In this document: piece after piece, positions 25,742 to 34,386 of the stretch
How the letters are laid out: each line of letters opens with the position of its first letter
Numbering within the stretch: position 1 is the stretch's first letter
Notes under the pieces: generated by a model
Databases searched by the model: none
Seen by the model: the letters and a program-made list of their open reading frames with translations, nothing else
Told to the model about the DNA's origin: nothing
DNA from: Magnetococcales bacterium
Lineage (GTDB): Bacteria; Pseudomonadota; Magnetococcia; Magnetococcales; JADFYX01
DNA: 64,000 bases
Direction of reading: 5' to 3'
Assembly: GCA_002753565.1 (NCBI GenBank)
Contig: PEAM01000005.1
Span: 1-64,000, forward strand
Translations under genes and position numbers: made by a program

Positions 25742-28321
25742 TTAGCCGGTATCAGCGATATTCATGAAGTCTGCGACTCTTATCACTCTCGGAACCAAGC
25801 GACCAGATTTTCCTGGAAACATCAATACAATCTGACGGTCATGATTTGGGCCATAACTGACATGAAATGATTGATGATCTTTCCCGTAGAAATATAAGCG
25901 ATCAAACGGGGTATTTTGCACCACCCATTGGGCTACCTCCAGCAGGTTTTCATCTTCAACAAAAAAATCACATGCGGCCCCCAAACGCTGACAAATTGGG
26001 TTTCCTAGGCGGTTGAGTTCATGAGCAGCATGTTGATCCCGTTTCGGATCAATCCGTCCTGCAATTTTTTTCGCCAATTCAGGTGAGCAGAAGCCGAAGG
26101 TCAACTGAATCATTCCAAAATAGTCAATCACCGGATCCAATATCTGGACCGTGAGATCATGGAGAGCATTATAGCTTTCTGGTTGTAAGGGAAGGTTTGA
26201 AAGTTTGGTTGCTGCCTGTGTCTCACCACATTCAATAAGATGCCGGAAGGTAAGGAACTGACCGCAGGGCTCATCAAGTTCTGGAATGGTAGGTGATCGT
26301 ACCAACTCAAACCCTTCAATGGTCCAGCGATGGCGCGCCAGTTTATCCAAAAAGATGTCAGGTTCTGGTCCATAACCGGACAGATTAATCACCTTCAGTG
26401 ATTCCAACGCTTCTTCAAATACTTGTTGCTCTGGATAATTGGGAAATTCCTCATTGATATAGCGTGACTTGTGAAATAGGAATGGTGGTGAAAACTTTTC
26501 ACCATAGGAATAATAATCAATATCTTGCTCCCGCAGCTTTATTTTGACCCGTTCTACCATCCGAGGTAGTGGATTGCCCTCAAAATCTTCGTAACGCATA
26601 AGGCTAACCTTACCAGAGCGGATGTGAATTTTTACCAGTTCAGCATTTCGATAGTCGCCGTAGAGTAATGCGGCGCATCCCACATAAACCCGTAATAGGG
26701 GGTGAAGCTGCTCAACCATGCTCACATGGAGTTGTAGTGACTCACCCGGTTCCAACCAACCCAAGCCCCGCTCCGCTGCTTCCAGACACGCCTGAGAGAT
26801 GGCTTTAACATCAGCAATCTGAAATAGTAAGGCTCGTGATTGAGCTTGGGCCGCCCCATAGTCTCCGAAGAACTGTTTGATATCTCGTTGTAATCCGCGT
26901 TCCAGATGTTTGTATGGCCGACGACGTTCAAACTGATTTAAAGCGAAATAAACCTCCAAATCAGCGACGCGCATTTCAGCAGCTCGTTTAATATCAGCAG
27001 GATCTTTCCGTCCTTCCAAAAAGCGTAAGGCTTTTGGAAGAGATCCGAACCCTTCCGTCAGCACCAACAGGTCACCCACCTCCGATTTGTCCGGCTTACG
27101 ACCAAGAGCAAGCCACTGATCCCAGAGACGCTCAAGAGATTCTCGGTGAACTTCATATCGTTCTGTAGCGCGGTCACGTAGCGGTTTCTTTACGGTCTTT
27201 CTCTGTTTATGTGACAGAGATTGAAGGCGATTATGTTTGCTTCGATATCGATCCACTAGAAAGCGCTGTTCAGTATCCTTGTCACGGAATACAAAAAGTA
27301 CTCCAGGTGCTACAGGAATCGGCTCTTCATCAAGAACTTGTTCCAAAAATGCTTTGATCTCTGACTGGGTAAAATATTTCTGGAAGGTCCCGCGTGAAGT
27401 CATTACTCCATCGCGAAACCTCTGACCACGAGTATCGTTCTGATTTGCGAGCATTACAGACACTACAAGAAGACGTTCTGCCAACGACCAAGCCCTGGTC
27501 AGAGCCTCAACACGCTCATCAAAATCCTCAATGACATTGATCACAAAGCCCAAATTAACGATATCCGCTTGAGCTACAGGGTTGTCCGGTGCGTAATAGG
27601 GGTCCCAACCTGTCGCTGATATACTGTTCTCGGTCAACTCGCGAACATCATCTCCACGTCCGCAGCCATAGTCGAACAATCGATGACGGCCATCCAGAAA
27701 ACCATAGCGCGCCAACGACTGTACTGGAGCCGAGAAGCCGTAACGGGTCAGGGCCGTTAGGTGCCGTGATGCCTCCCAGTCAGCATGTAGTGGTGTTGGT
27801 TCTTGTTCACTCCTTTCAATCGACTCATCATTTCCAATTGGAACCAGAGAATGACCTTCAATGCGGAATCCTTTTTCACGTACTAATGCCAACCACTGGC
27901 GCTGGTAACCGATGCGTTTTGGTTCATCGAACAATCCGATAGATTCAGCAGTACTAGTCAACTTCTCATAAATCTTGCGACGCGGATTACCTGGCAGAAG
28001 GAGTAGTTCTTTACGATGCAAAATAGGGGGATTCAGCGAATCGGCATAAGTGCGGTAGCTGATAGCTGAACTTTCTATGTCGATCAACCAACTTTCGCAA
28101 AGCGACGGGAATGGATCATCAAAAAAATTGGGATAGTTGAGTAACGCGATTGAAGACCCGCGATCATCAAATCGTACGAGATTATAATCCGTATCTGGTT
28201 TGATCTGAGCCAACTGCGATGCTCTGTTTATGCGTTTTACCCATTTTTCATCCAACTTGAGGAGTGCGCTAACATGGAAATATGTTTGGGAACCAACTTT
28301 TTTGCACGGAACAGGTTTCAT
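25742..28321 (-). CDS. DNA phosphorothioation-associated putative methyltransferase
   Basis: An 859-residue protein resembling the dnd-associated putative methyltransferase family (dnd_rel_methyl). An N-terminal domain of about 180 residues (VSALLKLDEKWVKRINRAS) precedes a Rossmann SAM-binding core with DYGCGRGDD at 217-225 and NLGFVINVIED near 258. The long C-terminal half is helical. This family is found in dnd neighbourhoods, which independently supports the phosphorothioation assignment of the plus-strand genes. It is convergent with that system, about 195 bases from the DUF4160-like gene, so it has its own promoter near 28330-28400. Whether it methylates DNA is unknown. Confidence 0.85.
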   Translation of the reverse strand: MKPVPCKKVGSQTYFHVSALLKLDEKWVKRINRASQLAQIKPDTDYNLVRFDDRGSSIALLNYPNFFDDPFPSLCESWLIDIESSAISYRTYADSLNPPILHRKELLLLPGNPRRKIYEKLTSTAESIGLFDEPKRIGYQRQWLALVREKGFRIEGHSLVPIGNDESIERSEQEPTPLHADWEASRHLTALTRYGFSAPVQSLARYGFLDGRHRLFDYGCGRGDDVRELTENSISATGWDPYYAPDNPVAQADIVNLGFVINVIEDFDERVEALTRAWSLAERLLVVSVMLANQNDTRGQRFRDGVMTSRGTFQKYFTQSEIKAFLEQVLDEEPIPVAPGVLFVFRDKDTEQRFLVDRYRSKHNRLQSLSHKQRKTVKKPLRDRATERYEVHRESLERLWDQWLALGRKPDKSEVGDLLVLTEGFGSLPKALRFLEGRKDPADIKRAAEMRVADLEVYFALNQFERRRPYKHLERGLQRDIKQFFGDYGAAQAQSRALLFQIADVKAISQACLEAAERGLGWLEPGESLQLHVSMVEQLHPLLRVYVGCAALLYGDYRNAELVKIHIRSGKVSLMRYEDFEGNPLPRMVERVKIKLREQDIDYYSYGEKFSPPFLFHKSRYINEEFPNYPEQQVFEEALESLKVINLSGYGPEPDIFLDKLARHRWTIEGFELVRSPTIPELDEPCGQFLTFRHLIECGETQAATKLSNLPLQPESYNALHDLTVQILDPVIDYFGMIQLTFGFCSPELAKKIAGRIDPKRDQHAAHELNRLGNPICQRLGAACDFFVEDENLLEVAQWVVQNTPFDRLYFYGKDHQSFHVSYGPNHDRQIVLMFPGKSGRLVPRVIRVADFMNIADTG

Positions 28322-29082
28322 TTGACCCTATCTTGTACAGTAAATGTCTTCATTGTCTGTCATTTTAAATTAACAGATTGCAACCAAAAATCTATTGCAA
28401 TATTTTCGACCCCAGTTCCCCTCGCTACCCAATGCAGGAGGTGAACCGGTCAAACGGTCTGATTCTCCAACCTGTTGAAATTGCAGCATTCATGTCGGTC
28501 CGTTTTGGGGGCAAATAACGGACCGCGACCGTTTGCGGGAGAGAAAGAGAGAGGAATGGGCCGGAATAGGGCCAAAGTGGGGGTGTGCAGGTCCGGTTTC
28601 AGGGGTGGCGGTGTTGCGCCACTATCCCCGTAACCATTGGAAACATTGGGGAATTCCGCCCAACAAAAAACCGCCTCGGAGGGCGGTTTTTCATCAGAGA
28701 AAGTATCCCTGGGAATAATTGGTGGACCAAGTTGGGAAACGCAAAACTTTTTCTCTGGAGAATTTTCGCCCCAAGTGGAGAAAGGTTTTTTCCAATTTTG
28801 GTATCAAGGTAGGCCACAGCAAAAACTCACCTTAATGGAATCATGGACTTAACATTTTGGTTGGTCCACAGCTTTCAATCCCGTTACCACACCTTTTTTG
28901 TGTCTAATAATTCACTTGGTTAAATTCATCTGCTCTGTCTCGTTTCATATTTGGAAGTGATGATAAATATGGGAAACAACGTCCCAACTCCATATTTTAA
29001 GGCTATTAAATATGGTCTAATCATTTGTCGACAATCTCCGTGTGTAACATCAAATCGCTCTATCGGGAGGCAGTGTGAATTT
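28322..29082. other. Intergenic region with hairpins, no gene seen
   Basis: About 760 bases without a convincing gene; open frames here have no ribosome-binding site and no coding bias. It contains an 8-bp inverted repeat (28497-28504 with 28517-28524), the terminator listed separately, and the promoter side of the methyltransferase gene. The sequence after 28700 is AT-rich and featureless. Confidence 0.6.
28666..28691. terminator. Bidirectional Rho-independent terminator
   Basis: The perfect stem AAAAACCGCC / GGCGGTTTTT around a six-base loop gives a T run on either strand. It separates the leftward methyltransferase unit from the leftward gene cluster that begins at 34292. Confidence 0.85.
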
Positions 29083-29442
29083 TTACTCTCTGAGAAAATC
29101 TTCCATGGTCTGGATTTCACGCTCAATATGTTTGAGAACCTCCGGTTCCACCTTGGTTTTATCCAGGACACCTTCCACAATGGCCGCTGCGACCCGTATG
29201 GCGAGTTGATTGCTAGATATCTGATATTTAGACCATATTTTCCGGGATGGACCTTGATGATACTCATGGATAGAATAGTTCATGTCGTCTGCTGAAATTT
29301 CCCCATTTTTCCATTCCATGAACTGTTGATCCAATTTTATTAACTCTCGGCTTAACTCTTCGTCGTAAGCTTTTTCTGTTAATTCACGAAGTTGCCTTTT
29401 TATTTTTTTTGGTAGTTCCTTCATACGTAATTGCTTATCCAC
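29083..29442 (-). CDS. Conserved hypothetical protein
   Basis: A 119-residue helical protein. GTG 29442 is chosen because GGAGAGG lies at a good distance; ATG 29424 is the next in-frame choice. The sequence ELPKKIKRQLRELTEKAYDEELSRELIKLDQQFMEWKNGEIS...IHEYHQGPSRKIWSKY has the look of a widespread proteobacterial family of small proteins of unknown function. The final part (about 80-119) is another long helix. It is the last gene of the minus-strand cluster, 88 bases after the SWIM gene. Confidence 0.65.
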   Translation of the reverse strand: MDKQLRMKELPKKIKRQLRELTEKAYDEELSRELIKLDQQFMEWKNGEISADDMNYSIHEYHQGPSRKIWSKYQISSNQLAIRVAAAIVEGVLDKTKVEPEVLKHIEREIQTMEDFLRE

Positions 29443-29530
29443 TACAACCACCTCTCCAACAAACAGCGACATACAGTGCTTGGGGCGGGATAATTTGCGA
29501 AAAAGTCTACTTCGAAGCGCCTCTTCCCGG

Positions 29531-31321
29531 TCACCACTTTTTTTTGTCCAGTAGAGCCATCAGGTTCCGCTTACGTTTGTGCTCGTTCCGTATCTCGGAG
29601 ACGATAACAGGAAAGTCCTGAGTCTTACCCATGGCCCCGAGGAGTTTCTTGATCTTGGCGAGATACTTCACAGCCTCCTCATAATTGCGCTTGTCAGCGT
29701 GTTTTAGTAGATGCCGGATGTGCTCCCGGTAGATCTGCACCGAATTGTGGGGGGCTGTCTTCTCCCGTAATCCGGCTAGTTCCAGCCAGAGCGGACCTGA
29801 GCATCCACCCTCACGGGCCTCACTCCAAGCGGCCTCCATATCCTTCTCCCACAGGAATACCTGGACGAGAATTGAGTGGTCACCGTGAGATGAGTAATCC
29901 CAACCTCGACGTTTGCTCTGTTTCTGTTTGGATGCCGAAATCTGCTCTCTAATGTAGGCCAGCCCCTTTTCTCGCCACTCCGGCCACGTCTTTGCTAGTT
30001 TGGCGTGCTCGGCCAGTGTTTTGAACATATCGAAGGAGATGCGCTCGGAGAATGCGGTCCAGGTCAGTGCCATGGCCTCATCGTGCCGGTCGCGCCGATG
30101 GTAGGCGTGGGAGATGAACTCACGCAGTCGAGCGTCACCCTCTTTCTGTGGAAAGGCTTTCCAGCCCCGTTCGGCCCACTCCAAGGCATCATCGTCCTGA
30201 CCAGCTTTCAGGTAAATCTCAGCGATGACCAGGAAATAGTACTGGTGAGACAGGTCTCTCGACTTGATAGCCACCAGTTCCTCCACGTTGTCAGACGTCT
30301 TGGCCAGGGATTCCATCATGGAGGTAATACGGAACCGCTTGCTGTCGTAGCGGTTGGTGTCCTTTTCTCCAGGTTCCAACGTCTTAATTTTGGCCCAAGC
30401 CTCTTCAGTCAATTTTCGATACCTGGCCAGGCCAACATCTCCCAGTACATCGGCATAGGTTTCGGCAGCATGGTAAAAGGTATCCCAATCGGTGCGCAAC
30501 TCCCAAGCAAAGAGCCGCTCGGCAAGGGGAATGGGGTTCGGTTTGGCTTTCTGACACGCATTGATATGCAACTCTTGTAGCTGCTCCATCAACATGCCCA
30601 TGTTGCCTCCGGAATCATCCACCTGTTCCATGGCGCGTTCCATGACGGCAAGCCCGTGCTCCGTCAATTCAACCACGGCTTCGGCATGTCCCTCGTGGAG
30701 CAGTTCCTCAATGGAGTTGATTACTTCTTGGATGCCATCGGCGTAGTCGTACATGTGCCGGTAGTCGACAAAATCATCTGACCATGTTGCTTCATCCAAC
30801 GCATCCTTCCAAACTGAAAGATCAAGCTTGTCCCGGCTGGTTTTGGCGGTCATGGCCAACAGCCGCCGATTGAGTCGGTCGTCATCCTCGCACTGCTCCA
30901 GGATAATCTCCACCAGGGCCTCTTTGCTTTTGCCCATCAGAAAATCCCGGACGTCTTTCTCGCCAATGGAATCGCTGATCTTTTTGCCACTCTTCGCCAA
31001 AGGTGTTTTCTCGTCCTTCGCCAGCCAGGTCAGCCCGACAGCTACACAATGTTTACAGAACTCGTAATCTTCCCCAAGTGGGCAGGAGCACTTATGTTCC
31101 AGTTCGCCATCCTCCACCCATAACTGGATTGTGTAGGAGTGGGTACCCTGGACTTTGCCCGTGATGACTCCATCGTTCTCCTTCAGGCTAGTGACGGCAC
31201 CGTCCTCAAAATATTCCTCACCACGTCCAAAATAGCGGTTGCCTGCCAGTTCCAGCATGGTAGCAATGGTCAATGTATTTTCTAGTGATTCAGCACTACC
31301 TTTGATTTTTTTTCGTACCAT
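29531..31321 (-). CDS. SWIM zinc-finger protein
   Basis: A 596-residue protein with a SWIM zinc finger at C78, C80, C89, H91 (CSC...CKHC) after an N-terminal strand-rich stretch. The remainder (about 110-590) is a long run of helical hairpins that look like TPR or HEAT repeats, as in SWIM-DUF6880-type proteins. SWIM fingers bind DNA or protein. ATG 31321 is preceded by AGGAC. The gene lies within a set of minus-strand genes of mixed metal-binding and TPR content, none with a known role. It has no nuclease or ATPase motif. Confidence 0.8.
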   Translation of the reverse strand: MVRKKIKGSAESLENTLTIATMLELAGNRYFGRGEEYFEDGAVTSLKENDGVITGKVQGTHSYTIQLWVEDGELEHKCSCPLGEDYEFCKHCVAVGLTWLAKDEKTPLAKSGKKISDSIGEKDVRDFLMGKSKEALVEIILEQCEDDDRLNRRLLAMTAKTSRDKLDLSVWKDALDEATWSDDFVDYRHMYDYADGIQEVINSIEELLHEGHAEAVVELTEHGLAVMERAMEQVDDSGGNMGMLMEQLQELHINACQKAKPNPIPLAERLFAWELRTDWDTFYHAAETYADVLGDVGLARYRKLTEEAWAKIKTLEPGEKDTNRYDSKRFRITSMMESLAKTSDNVEELVAIKSRDLSHQYYFLVIAEIYLKAGQDDDALEWAERGWKAFPQKEGDARLREFISHAYHRRDRHDEAMALTWTAFSERISFDMFKTLAEHAKLAKTWPEWREKGLAYIREQISASKQKQSKRRGWDYSSHGDHSILVQVFLWEKDMEAAWSEAREGGCSGPLWLELAGLREKTAPHNSVQIYREHIRHLLKHADKRNYEEAVKYLAKIKKLLGAMGKTQDFPVIVSEIRNEHKRKRNLMALLDKKKW

Positions 31322-31380
31322 TCATCTTGTCCTGTAGCATCGTTTCTACCTGGAAGCGGCATGATTTATTGCGAGTTGCC

Positions 31381-32022
31381 TTAGAATCCAATATCATCAT
31401 CCTGCTGTGAATTGACGTCTCTATTGATCTCATTGAGAATTTTACCTTTATCAGACCGCTGCTCAAACATGGTCAGCAATTCATGCAGGGCATCATACCC
31501 GTCCGGTTCTGTTTCAAAGTAGAAAAGCTTTGCGATGTCTCCAAAACGATTGGAATCCTGCTCTTCTGCGCAGGCCCGTTTGAATGCTGGAATCAGGGTG
31601 CTGAGAATATTCTTATGATGGTGGAAAAAACAGAGATCGCCCAAAAAAGTAATATCTGTCGGTTGCCTTTTCAACCCGGCCAGCAACAACTCCTTTAATC
31701 GGTCATTCCCCTTTTTGAAGTATTTTCTGATAAGAGGATAGTTCGGCTCATCGGAGTCTCTTTCTGCGATAAACGCATTAAGAATATCCTCTGATAATTC
31801 AATAAATCCATTGAAGTAATAGGCTAACAGAACCTGGCGGTTATTCTTGGCTTTGGCAGTTCTTTCTTCAGTCTCTTCCTCATCACCGTACCCATCATCA
31901 ACCCATGTAAACCCAAGCTCCTCAAGAGAGTTGCTCCAATTATCCGGATCCTTTTTGATGGCTTTGCTGGCAGCGTCAAATTTTACTTCACGACTGAGTT
32001 TATCAAAATCATCATCTTTCAT
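31381..32022 (-). CDS. Hypothetical helical protein
   Basis: A 213-residue acidic, helix-rich protein. Residues 30-60 are very acidic (DDGYGDEEETEERTA), then comes a repeat-like helical region (NRQVLLAYYFNGFIELSEDILNAFIAERDSDEP). No motif for catalysis or nucleic-acid binding is seen. It is about 40 bases from the TPR-like gene upstream and 59 bases before the SWIM gene, so probably one transcript. Confidence 0.65.
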   Translation of the reverse strand: MKDDDFDKLSREVKFDAASKAIKKDPDNWSNSLEELGFTWVDDGYGDEEETEERTAKAKNNRQVLLAYYFNGFIELSEDILNAFIAERDSDEPNYPLIRKYFKKGNDRLKELLLAGLKRQPTDITFLGDLCFFHHHKNILSTLIPAFKRACAEEQDSNRFGDIAKLFYFETEPDGYDALHELLTMFEQRSDKGKILNEINRDVNSQQDDDIGF

Positions 32023-32062
32023 GTCGATAATTCTCGAAACTGTGATGGTAATACTTTGTTAT

Positions 32063-33310
32063 TCATCTGTTTTTGTTTGAACGAACCTTCTGCATGAATT
32101 TTGAAAACAGACCCGGCGACATTTCTTTTTCAACAACCTTCGTGATGCGATGATCTGGATCAATATCCTGCATAATCTTGAAATAGGACTCCGCTTTGTC
32201 AGGCTCGCCTTTTGCGATAAAATATCGGCACATGATAGCAAAGAAACTCATCACCTCACTGATATGGAATTCATCCCTATCGGGATAGAGTGCCTGTAGA
32301 TCATAATGTCCACCAAATATTTCTGGAATTTTTTCGATATCACCATCGCTCAAGCACAATTCCGCATAGTTTAATTTTCCAAACAAATAATCTGGTTCAT
32401 CCTGATGTAGCTGCATGATTACTCTTCGTGAATTTTCATGATCACGAACACCGGAATATGCCATGGCTAAATAATTGCGGAATTGTACAATTCCAGGATG
32501 TTTGTCTACCAGTTCTTCCAGAATAGGTATGGCATTTTTGGATCTATCCCACACCATTTCATATAGTTCCTCAATTTTTTCTTCCAGTTCTTTCGGTATT
32601 CTTCGGGAATATTCATCATCAATAGGCTCGGTGGTTATGGAGTATGAGGAGAGCCTGACGTTCTTCTGATCGACTTCTTCAGTAAATTGATCTTCTCCCA
32701 CCATAAAATGGTAGCCGTCCTCCCCTTGTAATTTTTGTAATTGGTTCATTATTGACCGTTGACGTGATCGACTGTCATTGGGGCCAGAGATATATAGTGG
32801 TTTTCCGTCCTTGCCATATTCGTAGGCAGTAGGGCACAAAGAATGGTCAATGTCACCAAGAATCAATTTGTCTCTTTTAAAATCCTTGTGAGGTTTGAAT
32901 CCAAGGCTGTTGGCGTAATCAACAGCACCTTCAATGAGTTTTCTGGCACAGGCCTGGTGTAACCTTTCGATGACATATTGGTTTTCACTTTTTCTACAAA
33001 AATCATCGTATTCAAATTCTGGTTTTATGCTTAAAAAGCAGTTTTTCACTCCAAGGCAGAAAGTATCCAAAAGGAATACTCCAAAGGCTATCTCTCCATT
33101 TGCCAGCTTTCTACTGATCACAACAGGCCCCATGCCACTTTCGAATATCGCATCTGACATCCAACACTCATGGATAGGAGCCTTGTGGATAGTTGAGAGA
33201 TTGCGTGGAGAAGCAAGCCCAGAGCCTTGATTTTGTCTCTTCTGGGCAGCTTTACGTTTTGCTCTTTTCTGCTCTAAACGTTTCTGTTTGTCCCGCTGAT
33301 TCGTAGCCAT
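32063..33310 (-). CDS. TPR-like protein with basic N terminus
   Basis: A 415-residue protein. The first 30 residues are strongly basic (RDKQKRLEQKRAKRKAAQKR), suggesting nucleic-acid or ribosome contact. A central domain (about 45-215) is alpha/beta with FGVFLLDTFCLGVKNC and HDRSCPTA-like segments. Residues 230-390 are helical pairs with TPR character (AIPILEELVDKHPGIVQFRNYLAMAYSGVRDHENSRRVI). Function unknown. It sits between the SEC-C gene and the 213-residue gene on the same strand. Confidence 0.7.
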   Translation of the reverse strand: MATNQRDKQKRLEQKRAKRKAAQKRQNQGSGLASPRNLSTIHKAPIHECWMSDAIFESGMGPVVISRKLANGEIAFGVFLLDTFCLGVKNCFLSIKPEFEYDDFCRKSENQYVIERLHQACARKLIEGAVDYANSLGFKPHKDFKRDKLILGDIDHSLCPTAYEYGKDGKPLYISGPNDSRSRQRSIMNQLQKLQGEDGYHFMVGEDQFTEEVDQKNVRLSSYSITTEPIDDEYSRRIPKELEEKIEELYEMVWDRSKNAIPILEELVDKHPGIVQFRNYLAMAYSGVRDHENSRRVIMQLHQDEPDYLFGKLNYAELCLSDGDIEKIPEIFGGHYDLQALYPDRDEFHISEVMSFFAIMCRYFIAKGEPDKAESYFKIMQDIDPDHRITKVVEKEMSPGLFSKFMQKVRSNKNR

Positions 33311-33342
33311 GATATACCCGAGTATTTATAGTTGGTTTCTGC

Positions 33343-34074
33343 TCACTGTTTGCTGAGGCAACACCTTTTGAATTTCTTGCCACTCCCGCATGGACATGGT
33401 CGGTTCCTTCCAATTTTTTGTCCTGGTGGTGTCTGCACGTCCTGAGTTGACTTGCCCGGTTTTGTTGGAGGATGAGTCTTGTAAACAATTGATTCCGGCT
33501 CAATCTTTTGGTCTACAATCATCCTTTCTCCGTCAATCTCAATAACCTGTCCCTCAATCAATCCATCATCTTGCACTTGTCCACCTTCGCCATCCACAAC
33601 CTTGAAAAGGAGATTGTAGGGTACTCTCCACTCTGCTCCATCTTTCATGATATGAAGAGTGGCCGTCTTAGGGTTAAGCCGGATTATCTGACCATATTGC
33701 TCACGTTGCTGACGATCACGGTATCCGACTATCTCTCCGACTTTGAGTGTATTGCGGTCTACTTGACATTGGTCAGAATGAATATCAGTATCCACTCCAT
33801 CAATGTTGACCATGTAGAATGGAACTTTCCACTTTTTACCATCCGAAATATTGCGCACCAGCAACCTGGTCCTTTGGAACTCTTCAACTATAGCGGGAAT
33901 CAATCGGTTTTCAGTCTCATCAAAATAGGTAACCTCCATATCGAGACGAAGACGGTTCTTTATTGCTTTGATTCTAGCAGGTTGATCTAACATCTTCCCG
34001 ATACCCACCCGGAGTCGGTAGAGGTCAAACAGGCTGGCTTGTTCAAGTTCGTTGAGTAGTTGGGTATAGTTCAA
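33343..34074 (-). CDS. SEC-C motif protein
   Basis: A 243-residue protein ending in a canonical SEC-C zinc motif (CPCGSGKKFKRCC, residues 227-239), like the C terminus of SecA. The preceding part has a beta-rich region with repeated short strands, possibly a KOW- or SH3-like domain. SEC-C motifs occur on many stand-alone proteins and usually mediate protein-protein contact. Its stop side touches the TPR-like gene (32 bases), and its start overlaps the small upstream gene by four bases. Confidence 0.8.
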   Translation of the reverse strand: MNYTQLLNELEQASLFDLYRLRVGIGKMLDQPARIKAIKNRLRLDMEVTYFDETENRLIPAIVEEFQRTRLLVRNISDGKKWKVPFYMVNIDGVDTDIHSDQCQVDRNTLKVGEIVGYRDRQQREQYGQIIRLNPKTATLHIMKDGAEWRVPYNLLFKVVDGEGGQVQDDGLIEGQVIEIDGERMIVDQKIEPESIVYKTHPPTKPGKSTQDVQTPPGQKIGRNRPCPCGSGKKFKRCCLSKQ

Positions 34075-34292
34075 GGCTCATCTCTTCCGAATTGTTTCAA
34101 ATATATCTTTTCAATAAAGACCGGCAATGGGTCTTTCCACGGCTCCTGTTTGTGATTCGCCAACCCTCCGAGTTTTTTCGGGTTCATCCCCAACTCTTTT
34201 GCCATCTGGATATGTTTACTGGAAAGGCGAAACCGCTTTTTGGCATCAATCCACGCCTTCAGGTTGCTTGACGAACTTTTCTTTTTTGTCAT
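34071..34292 (-). CDS. Small basic protein coupled to the SEC-C gene
   Basis: A 73-residue basic protein (SNLKAWIDAKKRFRLSSKHIQMAKELGMNPKKLGGLANHKQEPWKDPLPVFIEKIYLKQFG). It overlaps the SEC-C gene by four bases and starts the minus-strand cluster. The segment HIQMAKELGMNPKKLGGL looks like a helix-turn-helix, and short proteins of this form accompany SEC-C genes elsewhere. No function is established. Confidence 0.6.
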   Translation of the reverse strand: MTKKKSSSSNLKAWIDAKKRFRLSSKHIQMAKELGMNPKKLGGLANHKQEPWKDPLPVFIEKIYLKQFGRDEP

Positions 34293-34386
34293 TCATCAAC
34301 CTCACAATCTTAAAATAGCTACCGTTTTTTATGGGGTATGATGGGATGATATCCGCAAATTATCATGCACTTCTATCCCTTTCCAT

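Noticed and set aside
28533-28852. Several overlapping short open frames downstream of the methyltransferase promoter
   Set aside because: They lie across the terminator hairpin, lack ribosome-binding sites and have no conserved pattern.
29009-29240. A 12-bp inverted pair (TAAATATGGTCTA-like at 29009 and its complement at 29228)
   Set aside because: One arm lies inside a gene and the distance is over 200 bases; likely chance in AT-rich sequence.
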